Source: Planctomycetota bacterium
GTDB lineage: Bacteria; Planctomycetota; Phycisphaerae; Phycisphaerales; UBA1924
DNA: 6,589 nt
Direction of reading: 5' to 3'
Assembly: GCA_023412695.1 (NCBI GenBank)
Contig: JAEYNG010000362.1
Location: forward strand, 1-6,589
The notes under the pieces were generated by a model. The model searched no databases. It had not been told where the DNA came from and saw only the letters and a program-made list of their open reading frames with translations. Of this stretch, positions 1 to 5,638 are shown piece after piece; positions within the stretch are counted from its first letter, which is position 1; every line of letters begins with the position of its first letter. Made by a program: the position numbers and the translations under genes.

Positions 1-3000
1 TTGCAGAGGAGGCGGGGGAGGGGGGGCGCCGAGGAGGGGCGGCGGCGTGTGGAGCGGCCGCGGTTGTGCGCGGCGCGGGTGGCGCTCACATTCGGCGCGG
101 TGGGGCTGGCGTGGATCTGGGGTTCGGATCAGGCGTTGCGGGCGCTGAACTTGTCGCCGGTCGTGGCGCACGCGGTGGAGGTGTGGAAGGGGACGGGGTG
201 GGTAGTCGTGATGTCGATCGTGCTGTATCTGCTGATGTCCATGCCGCTGGTGCGGCTGGTGCGGGCCAAGGAGGCCGCGACGCGGGCGCGGGCGGAGCTG
301 CAGGAGAGCGCGCAGAAGCTGGCGACGGTGCTGGACGCGATGCCGGTGGCGGTGTGGATCGCGGCGGACCCGGAGTGCCGGGTGATCGAGGGCAACCGGG
401 TGGGGCGGGAGCTTTTGAGGCAGTCGGAGACGGAGGTGAACCTGTCGATGTCCGCGCCGACAGCGGACCGGCCGACGGGGTTCGCGGTGATGTCCGGGGG
501 GCGGGCGCTTGCGGCGGAGGAGCTGCCGCTGCAGGTGGCGGCGCGGACGGGCCGGGAGGTGCGGAACTTCGAGGAGGAGCTGGTCTATCAGGACGGGGAG
601 CGGGTGTCACTTGTTGGAGACGCGGTGCCGCTGCGCGACGGCGAGGGCCGGGTGATCGGCGCGGTGGGGGCGTTCATGGACGTGACGGCGCGCGAGCGCG
701 TGCGGCGTGACCTCGCGAGCAGCCGGGTGATCCTCGAGCAGGCGCAGGAGCTGGGGCAGATCGGGAGCTGGGTTTCGGACCCGGCGCACCATGGTGGCAC
801 TCTGACGTGGTCAAAGGAGACGTACCGGATCTTCGGCCTCGGGGAGGGGGAGTTCGACGGGAGGGTGGACACGTTCTTCTCGATGGTGCACCCCGAGGAC
901 CGGGAGCAGGTGCGCCGGGCGAGCCTCGAGGCGATCGAGGGCAAGAGCGAGTACGCGATCGACCACCGGATCGTGCGCCCGGACGGGACGGTGCGATGGG
1001 TGCACGAGCGGGCGCGGATCGAGCGCGGCGTGGACGGCGCACCGGTGCGGATGCTGGGGGTGTGCCAGGACATCACCGAGCGCGTGCAGGCGGAGCTTGC
1101 GCTGCGCGAGAGCGAGACGCGCCTGCGCACGGCGACAGAGGCGGCGAGCATCATCTGCTGGGAGACGGACGTCACGACGGGCGCGACGGCGTATTCACGA
1201 GACCCGATCGAGTTCTTCGGCCTGGACCCGGCGGTGCGGGAGGCGCTCAACCAGGGGGGCGAGCTCATCATTCATCCGGACGACCGTGAAGCCGTACTGC
1301 GGAGATACGCCGAGCAGTTGGGTGGGGAGCGGGACGTGTTCGAGACGGAGTTCCGCAGCGCGTCGCTGGAGGGCGAGCGGTGGTTCCGGACGACGGGGCG
1401 GCTGGTGCATGATGCGCTGGGCAGGCCGACGCGGAATGTCGGGGCGACGCAGGAGGTGACCTCGCAGCGGAGGACGGAAGCCGCGCTGCGGGCCAGCGAG
1501 GAGCAGCTGCGGCTGCTGTTCAAGAGCCTGCCGGTGCCGGCGTGGGTGTTCGATGCGCGGTCGCTGCGGTTCCTGGCGGTGAACGACGCAGCGGTGGCGG
1601 CCTACGGATACTCGGAGGAGGAGTTCCTGCGCAAGACGATCGCGGACATCCGGCCGCCGGAGGACCGTGCGCGATTGGTCGAGTTGGCCAAGGGCCTCGG
1701 CCGCGGCTTCCACGAGAGCGGCGGCTGGCGGCACGTGCTGGCCGATGGCCGGGTGATCGACGTGGAGGTCACGTCGCACGACCTCGACTTCGAGGGCGTG
1801 CCGGCGCGGGTCGTCCTGGCGCGGGACGTGACCGAGGCGCGGCGCACGGCCGCGGCCCTCCGCGCAAGCGAGGAGCGGTTCAGGCACCTGTTTAATGCGC
1901 TGCCCGACCCGGCGTGGGACTGGGACGTCGAGCGGGACACGACGACGTACAGCGCGACATGGCCGGAGTTTTTGCTGTACGAGGCGGGGACGACGCCGGA
2001 AGAAGTCGGCTCGTGGGAGGACCTCCTGCACGGCGAGGATCGCGAGCGTGTGCTGGCGCAACTCAATAGATGTATGACAGCGGGGACCGACGACTATGAG
2101 TCGGAGTACCGGATCCGCTGCCGCGACGGGAGCTACAAGTGGGTGATGTCGCGTGGACGCGTGGTGGAGCGCTCGGCGGACGGGCGTGCGCGGCGGATGA
2201 TCGGCGGGTTGACGGACATGACCGAGCGCCGGCGCGCGGAGGATGCGCTGCGCGCCAGCGAGCAGAAGTACCGCATGGTGCTGCGCGCGACGTCCGACGC
2301 GGTGTGGGACTATGAGCCGGCGACGAACATCCTGCGGTGGGGGGACAACATCGAGTCGATGTTCGGCGTGAAGATCATGCAGCTGGAGGCCGGACTGGAA
2401 GGGTGGTCGTCGCGGGTCCACCCGGAGGACTCGGCCGAGACGCTGGGGAGCTTCGCGTCGGCGATCCAGCGGGGCGACGAGCGGTGGATGGCCGAGTATC
2501 GGTTCCGTCGCGCCGATGGGACATACGCGGTGGTGCTCGACCGAGCGTACATGCAGCGCGATGCGCGGGGGCTGGTGGTGCGCGTGATCGGCGCGATGTC
2601 GGATATCTCCGACCGGCGGCACGCGGAGCTGCTGATGGCCGGGCAGGCACGGACGCTGGAGCTGCTGGTCGATGGCGCGCCGCTGGGACGTGTGCTCGAC
2701 GAGATCGCCATGATCTTGGAAGAGGCTGAGCCGGGGTGCCGCTGCTCCGTGCTGCTGCTCAACCCCGACGGGAAGACGGTGCGCACGGCCGCGGCCCCGA
2801 ACCTTCCGCCGGCGTACAGCGCGGCGATCGACGGGATCTCCATCGGTCCGGCGGTGGGCTCGTGCGGGACGGCGATGCATCTGCGGAGCCGGGTGATCGT
2901 CACGGACATCGAGACGGATCCGCTGTGGGATCAGTACAAGGGCCTGGCGCTCAAGCACGGGCTGCGGGCGTGCTGGTCGGAGCCGGTGCTGGGCGCGGGG

Positions 3001-4539
3001 GACGAGGTGCTGGGCTCGATCGCGATGTACTACATGGCGGCGCGGGGCCCGAACGCGCGCGAGTTACAGACGATCGCGTGGGCGGCGAGGCTGGTCGGAC
3101 TTGCGATCGAGCGCCGGCGGGCCGAGGACAAGCTGCGCAGACGCGAAACGGAGCTCCGAGACATCCTGAACGCGGTGCCCGATCTGATGTTCCGGATGGA
3201 CCGTGAGGGCCGGTACCTCGAGCACCACGCACCAAACCCTGACGATCTGATGGTGCCCGCGGAGAAGTTCCTCGGGCGCACCGCGCGGGAGGTGCTGCCG
3301 CCGGAGCTCGCCCAGCTGTGTATCGTGCACATCGAGCGCGTACTGCAGACGGGCGAGCCGCAGATCTATGAGTACCAGGTGACCGGCCGCAAGGGCCAAC
3401 GGCACTGGGAGGTACGCGTCACCCACTGCGCCGAGGAGCAGGTGCTGCTGCTGGTGCGCGACATCACCGAGCGGAGACGCGCCGAACGCAAACTGCAGGA
3501 GAACGAGCAGCGGCTGAGCCTGCTCGTGCGGCAGAGCCCGCTGGCGGTGATCGTGTGGGACCTGAACTTCCGCGTCGCCGAGTGGAACAACGCCGCGGAG
3601 CACATCTTCGGGTGGAGCGCGACCGAGGCGCTCGGGCGCGGCGCGGAGTTCATCCTGCTCGAAAGCGATCGGCCGCGCGTCCGCGAGGTCTGGCGGGCGA
3701 TCCTGGAGAGCCGCGGCGGCCAGCGGTCGACGAACCAGAACGTCACCCGGGACGGACGGACGATCTACTGCGAGTGGTACAACGCACCCCTGGTCGACGC
3801 GGACGGGCGGGTGTTCGCGGTGGCCTCGATCGTGGACGACGTGACCGAGCAGCATCATGCCCAGCAGCGTCAGCAACTGATGATGGCCGAGCTGGATCAC
3901 CGCGTGAAGAACAACCTCGCCGCGGTGATCTCGCTCGCCGAGCAGTCAGGCCGGACGACCACCACGTTCGCCGACTTCCGGGTGTCGTTCCTCGGGCGCG
4001 TGCGTGCGCTGTCTCGCCTGCACAACGCGCTCGCGGCGACGCGGTGGCAGGGGGCGAACCTTGGCACGATGGTGCGGCAGACGCTGGAGGCGTTCGGTCA
4101 GGACGCCACGTCGCAGGCGGTGGTCGAGGGGCCGCGGGTCGTGCTGCCCGCGCGGGCGGCCCAGGCAATGGGCATGGCGCTCAACGAGCTGTGCACCAAT
4201 GCGATCAAGTACGGCGCGCTCTCGGTGCCGGGCGGGCGTGTGGAGGTGCGGTGGTCGCTGGAAATGCCCGGAGAGGCCGAGTCTTCGGGGTCGGACGGTG
4301 AACCGGCTCGGGCGCGCCGTCCCGGGCTGGCACTCGAGTGGATCGAGCACGGCGGGCCGGTCGTCAATACGCCGACCCGCCGCGGGTTCGGCACCGAGCT
4401 CATCGAAGGGGCGATCAGCTACGAGCTCGGCGGCGCGGCGACGCTGCGCTTCGACCCCAGCGGGCTGCGATGCACAATCCGCATCGAGCTGCCGGAGGAC
4501 GCGGAGTTTGACCAGCAGGGGGTGGAATGGGCGGGCTGA
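1..4539 (+). CDS. Multi-PAS/GAF membrane sensor histidine kinase, HWE/HisKA_2 type (5' end uncertain)
   Basis: A membrane-bound sensor that should autophosphorylate on His1300 and pass the phosphate to a receiver. Numbering is from the TTG at base 1. An Arg-rich cytoplasmic tail is followed by TM1 (~26-42), a short external loop and TM2 (~66-88). This N-terminus ('GLAWIWGSD ... WKGTGWVVV') resembles a two-helix anchor common in PAS S-box proteins. Apparent PAS domains lie at ~104-232, 237-362, 371-491, 499-614, 623-744, 753-874, 1048-1161 and 1170-1286, several with HPED/HPDD and DITER-type ends. A GAF domain (~885-1036) carries GSCGTA and 'ACWSEPV'. The kinase core has the H-box ELDHRVKNNLA (1297-1307), N-box LNELCTNAIKYG (1394-1405), W1447-x-E1449 and G2 GFGT (1462-1465). 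A Ser/Glu-rich insert (~1422-1441) separates the N-box from W-x-E. There is no fused receiver. PAS ligands cannot be read from sequence; the LOV cysteine motif is absent. Family assignment is firm, domain edges approximate. Confidence 0.93.
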   Translation: MQRRRGRGGAEEGRRRVERPRLCAARVALTFGAVGLAWIWGSDQALRALNLSPVVAHAVEVWKGTGWVVVMSIVLYLLMSMPLVRLVRAKEAATRARAELQESAQKLATVLDAMPVAVWIAADPECRVIEGNRVGRELLRQSETEVNLSMSAPTADRPTGFAVMSGGRALAAEELPLQVAARTGREVRNFEEELVYQDGERVSLVGDAVPLRDGEGRVIGAVGAFMDVTARERVRRDLASSRVILEQAQELGQIGSWVSDPAHHGGTLTWSKETYRIFGLGEGEFDGRVDTFFSMVHPEDREQVRRASLEAIEGKSEYAIDHRIVRPDGTVRWVHERARIERGVDGAPVRMLGVCQDITERVQAELALRESETRLRTATEAASIICWETDVTTGATAYSRDPIEFFGLDPAVREALNQGGELIIHPDDREAVLRRYAEQLGGERDVFETEFRSASLEGERWFRTTGRLVHDALGRPTRNVGATQEVTSQRRTEAALRASEEQLRLLFKSLPVPAWVFDARSLRFLAVNDAAVAAYGYSEEEFLRKTIADIRPPEDRARLVELAKGLGRGFHESGGWRHVLADGRVIDVEVTSHDLDFEGVPARVVLARDVTEARRTAAALRASEERFRHLFNALPDPAWDWDVERDTTTYSATWPEFLLYEAGTTPEEVGSWEDLLHGEDRERVLAQLNRCMTAGTDDYESEYRIRCRDGSYKWVMSRGRVVERSADGRARRMIGGLTDMTERRRAEDALRASEQKYRMVLRATSDAVWDYEPATNILRWGDNIESMFGVKIMQLEAGLEGWSSRVHPEDSAETLGSFASAIQRGDERWMAEYRFRRADGTYAVVLDRAYMQRDARGLVVRVIGAMSDISDRRHAELLMAGQARTLELLVDGAPLGRVLDEIAMILEEAEPGCRCSVLLLNPDGKTVRTAAAPNLPPAYSAAIDGISIGPAVGSCGTAMHLRSRVIVTDIETDPLWDQYKGLALKHGLRACWSEPVLGAGDEVLGSIAMYYMAARGPNARELQTIAWAARLVGLAIERRRAEDKLRRRETELRDILNAVPDLMFRMDREGRYLEHHAPNPDDLMVPAEKFLGRTAREVLPPELAQLCIVHIERVLQTGEPQIYEYQVTGRKGQRHWEVRVTHCAEEQVLLLVRDITERRRAERKLQENEQRLSLLVRQSPLAVIVWDLNFRVAEWNNAAEHIFGWSATEALGRGAEFILLESDRPRVREVWRAILESRGGQRSTNQNVTRDGRTIYCEWYNAPLVDADGRVFAVASIVDDVTEQHHAQQRQQLMMAELDHRVKNNLAAVISLAEQSGRTTTTFADFRVSFLGRVRALSRLHNALAATRWQGANLGTMVRQTLEAFGQDATSQAVVEGPRVVLPARAAQAMGMALNELCTNAIKYGALSVPGGRVEVRWSLEMPGEAESSGSDGEPARARRPGLALEWIEHGGPVVNTPTRRGFGTELIEGAISYELGGAATLRFDPSGLRCTIRIELPEDAEFDQQGVEWAG
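32..51 (+). promoter_or_regulatory. Possible internal ribosome binding site and GTG start of the kinase
   Basis: AGGAGGGG (32-39) lies nine bases before an in-frame GTG (49-51). Starting there would remove 16 Arg-rich residues and leave both membrane helices intact, giving about 1,496 residues. The TTG at base 1 cannot be judged because its upstream sequence is outside the window, and the local sequence is so purine-rich that the match could be accidental. Confidence 0.35.
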
Positions 4540-4641
4540 CCTCAGGAGAACCGGATATATTTGTTGAAATCACGAGTTTGTCGCGACCTGGAGGGGCCGC
4601 ATCGTTCACCGTTTGCGAAGGCCGTGGGGAAAGGGCTGACA
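4540..4641 (+). other. Short gap between kinase and receiver genes
   Basis: These 102 bases have no clear terminator hairpin, so the two genes could share a transcript. They include an unusually AT-rich patch (about 4555-4579) with TATATT (4556-4561), a 5/6 match to a -10 box. The best upstream -35-like hexamer, CTGACC (4536-4541), is only 14 bases away, so a separate promoter for the receiver is weakly supported. AGGAG (4544-4548) precedes TTG codons at 4561 and 4564, in frame with the receiver. That would add 27 residues with no recognisable domain. Confidence 0.4.
4626..4635 (+). promoter_or_regulatory. Ribosome binding site for the receiver gene
   Basis: The purine run GGGGAAAGGG ends six bases before ATG 4642. 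With a receiver fold that begins about 25 residues after this ATG, it favours ATG 4642 over the in-frame TTG codons at 4561 and 4564. Confidence 0.5.
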
Positions 4642-5061
4642 ATGGCCAAGGTGAGCAGCAAAAACAGGGGGGCGACCGAGCTCGCGGAACATGGAAGAGA
4701 GCGCCTGCACGGTCTCCGGGTTCTTGTAGTAGAGGATTCTTTCCTGGCGGCGGCCTCGATCTCGAGGATGCTAATCGACCTGCAGTGCCGGGTGGTCGGT
4801 CCGGTGTCGTCGGTCGAGAAGGCTTTGACGCACATCGCGGCGGACGCGTGCGACGCGGCGGTGCTCGATATCAACTTATCGGGCCAGACGAGCGAGCCGA
4901 TCGCGGAGGAGTTGGCTCGCTTGGGTATTCCCTACTTTTTCGTGACGGGGTACGCCAGCCCCATGCTTTTGAGCATCCGGCAGCGCGAGCACCAGCGGAT
5001 CCATAAGCCCATTGCCGAGCCGGAACTGCGCGATGCGCTCGTGCGGTCGCTGGGGGGCTGA
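4642..5061 (+). CDS. Single-domain response regulator (CheY-like receiver)
   Basis: A 139-residue protein that is almost entirely a receiver domain (~25-138), so it should accept a phosphate and signal by protein-protein contact, not by binding DNA. Visible signature residues are the acidic pair E31-D32 in 'VLVVEDS', phospho-acceptor D76 in 'AAVLDINLSG', T102 in 'FVTGY' and K122 in 'HKP'. The pattern 'VVGPVSS ... AVLDINLSG ... IPYFFVTGY' resembles receivers that accompany HWE/HisKA_2 kinases. It lies 102 bases after the large kinase on the same strand, and the kinase has no receiver of its own, so the two are probably cognate. The first ~24 residues are polar and unassigned. Start chosen at ATG with a purine-rich site upstream; a TTG start at 4561 or 4564 remains possible. 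The downstream target is unknown. It could act as a phosphate sink, a relay, or a regulator of another protein. Confidence 0.92.
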   Translation: MAKVSSKNRGATELAEHGRERLHGLRVLVVEDSFLAAASISRMLIDLQCRVVGPVSSVEKALTHIAADACDAAVLDINLSGQTSEPIAEELARLGIPYFFVTGYASPMLLSIRQREHQRIHKPIAEPELRDALVRSLGG

Positions 5062-5062
5062 G

Positions 5063-5096
5063 GCAAGGGTTAGGTCCTGAAATAGCAGGCACTTGC
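5063..5096 (+). other. Imperfect hairpin just after the receiver gene
   Basis: GCAAG (5063-5067) pairs with CTTGC (5092-5096), enclosing an inner CCTG/CAGG stem (5076-5079 with 5086-5089) and an AAATAG loop. It begins two bases after the receiver stop codon. No T-run follows, so it is not a convincing intrinsic terminator. It may protect or end the kinase-receiver transcript by another route. Confidence 0.3.
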
Positions 5097-5138
5097 AAAT
5101 CCAGCGCGGGGTCTTGCAGTTTTCGCTTGCTTTCTTGC
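5092..5138 (+). repeat. Four CTTGC direct repeats upstream of the lectin gene
   Basis: CTTGC occurs at 5092-5096, 5113-5117, 5126-5130 and 5134-5138, with start-to-start spacings of 21, 13 and 8 bases. The third copy overlaps the proposed -35 box and the fourth lies in the spacer. Repeats clustered on a promoter may be regulator-binding sites, but the uneven spacing weakens that reading. Confidence 0.45.
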
Positions 5139-5154
5139 GTGAGCGTGTTCTAAT
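5127..5154 (+). promoter_or_regulatory. Candidate sigma70-type promoter for the lectin gene
   Basis: TTGCTT (5127-5132, 3/6 to TTGACA) is separated by 16 bases from TCTAAT (5149-5154, 5/6 to TATAAT). It lies in the only clearly T-rich patch of the intergenic stretch. Transcription would start near 5161, giving a leader of about 478 bases before the lectin ATG. The -35 match is poor, and promoter consensus in this lineage is not something I can verify here. Confidence 0.45.
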
Positions 5155-5177
5155 ACCACGGTCAGTTTCCCGGCACG

Positions 5178-5216
5178 GGCGCACGATCGCCAGGGTTGCC
5201 GGGCCGCCGGTGCGCC
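5178..5216 (+). other. Inverted repeat, 7-bp stem
   Basis: GGCGCAC (5178-5184) is perfectly complementary to GTGCGCC (5210-5216), enclosing 25 bases. A competing CCGG/CCGG hairpin within 5199-5210 would use part of the same strand. Confidence 0.3.
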
Positions 5217-5350
5217 TGGGAGGGCGGACACCGGCGAGCGGGGGAGAGAGTAGAGACAAGGTCTGTCGCGCCGGCACCAGAAGTGCCTGCTGCGGCGTTG
5301 TTTCTGCTCGCGGCTCTTCCACCACTGGACACCGCGAAGATCAGACGGCT

Positions 5351-5400
5351 CACCGGGCGCTCGGCACTTCGCCGCGTGTTCCCGAGGGGCACCGCCCGTG
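5351..5400 (+). other. Compound 50-base hairpin
   Basis: Three nested stems stack. CAC plus GGGCG (5351-5359, C5354 bulged) pairs with CGCCC plus GTG (5393-5400). CTCGG (5360-5364) pairs with CCGAG (5382-5386). CAC (5365-5367) pairs with GTG (5376-5378). Bases 5367-5372 can instead pair with 5334-5339 (GCGAAG), which conflicts with the stem at 5308-5337, so two mutually exclusive folds are possible. Confidence 0.35.
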
Positions 5401-5437
5401 CGTTGAAGGACGCGCGAGGAAGCGGGTTCTCTCTCTC

Positions 5438-5456
5438 GCGGCTGTCGTACAGCCGC
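5438..5456 (+). other. Perfect hairpin, 8-bp stem with 3-base loop
   Basis: GCGGCTGT (5438-5445) and ACAGCCGC (5449-5456) are perfect complements around CGT. In RNA this is more likely a 7-bp stem with a UCGUA loop. No T-run follows, so it is not an intrinsic terminator. Confidence 0.45.
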
Positions 5457-5465
5457 AACATCGGG

Positions 5466-5496
5466 GTCCGGCGTATCTCGCGAGGACGCGCCGGAC
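5466..5496 (+). other. Perfect hairpin, 8-bp stem with 15-base loop
   Basis: GTCCGGCG (5466-5473) pairs perfectly with CGCCGGAC (5489-5496). The loop contains the palindrome CTCGCGAG (5477-5484), which could support dimerisation or a loop-loop contact. Confidence 0.4.
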
Positions 5497-5497
5497 G

Positions 5498-5515
5498 CGT
5501 GCACGAAGGTGCACG
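5498..5515 (+). other. Perfect hairpin, 7-bp stem with GAAG loop
   Basis: CGTGCAC (5498-5504) pairs with GTGCACG (5509-5515) around a GAAG loop. It sits one base after the preceding hairpin, so the two would stack coaxially in RNA. GTGCAC is itself palindromic, so the element can also be read as two copies of that hexamer ten bases apart. Confidence 0.4.
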
Positions 5516-5575
5516 GGTGTGGCCCTCCTTTCCCACGGGACGGCCGACGGAAAGAGCCTCTTCGGCTCCGTGCGC

Positions 5576-5635
5576 GATCGGTGTGCGCCGGACAGATTGA
5601 TCGGCCCAAAGCGGGGCATTCAGATCGGAGATCGG
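5576..5635 (+). repeat. Four GATCGG copies ending in a tandem heptamer at the RBS
   Basis: GATCGG occurs at 5576-5581, 5599-5604, 5623-5628 and 5630-5635. The last two are part of a perfect tandem repeat of AGATCGG (5622-5635) that creates the GGAG used as ribosome binding site. The cluster is dense for 60 bases and touches the translation start of the lectin gene. Confidence 0.45.
5627..5630 (+). promoter_or_regulatory. Ribosome binding site for the lectin gene
   Basis: GGAG lies eight bases before ATG 5639, inside the tandem AGATCGG repeat. With the signal peptide that begins at this ATG, it fixes the start despite the open frame upstream. Confidence 0.6.
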
Positions 5636-5638
5636 TCC

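Larger units (their letters stand above)
5161..5638 (+). other. Long gene-free, hairpin-rich leader of the lectin gene
   Basis: No convincing protein is encoded here. The lectin frame stays open upstream to 5093, but that extension would put the signal peptide in mid-protein and has no recognisable domain. The stretch holds several GC-rich inverted repeats: 5178-5184 with 5210-5216, 5273-5277 with 5283-5287, 5308-5313 with 5332-5337, a compound hairpin 5351-5400, then stems at 5438-5456, 5466-5496, 5498-5515 and 5554-5568. I looked for hallmarks of cobalamin, glycine, c-di-GMP-I, TPP, SAM and fluoride riboswitches, RNase P RNA and tmRNA, and recognised none. It could be a structured 5' leader, an independent small RNA, or plain GC-rich spacer. 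At this base composition stems of 7-8 pairs are not rare, so structure alone is weak evidence of function. Confidence 0.4.

Noticed and set aside
1195..2958. A 587-codon open frame antisense to the kinase
   Set aside because: It is a composition shadow of the G-rich kinase codons: its residues are mostly Arg, Pro and His, with no domain, and it lies wholly within well-supported PAS-coding sequence.
5088..5200. Possible sigma54 promoter, considered because some PEP-CTERM genes use one
   Set aside because: GGCAC occurs at 5088-5092 and 5172-5176, but neither has the required GC at the correct -12 spacing.
5300..5360. Weak resemblance to the 3' part of a cobalamin riboswitch
   Set aside because: The conserved core segments and the expected order of elements are missing, and a lectin gene is not a typical target.
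5438..5456. Hairpin considered as an intrinsic terminator in the leader
   Set aside because: The stem is strong, but the following bases are AACATCGGGG, with no T-run.
5498..5514. Repeated GTGCAC considered as transposon end or attachment site
   Set aside because: No transposase or integrase gene, no matching distant copy and no target-site duplication are present; a hairpin explains it better.
5093..5638. A 182-codon in-frame extension upstream of the lectin ATG
   Set aside because: Long open frames are common by chance at this GC content. The extension has no recognisable domain, would bury the signal peptide in mid-protein, and ATG 5639 has its own ribosome binding site.
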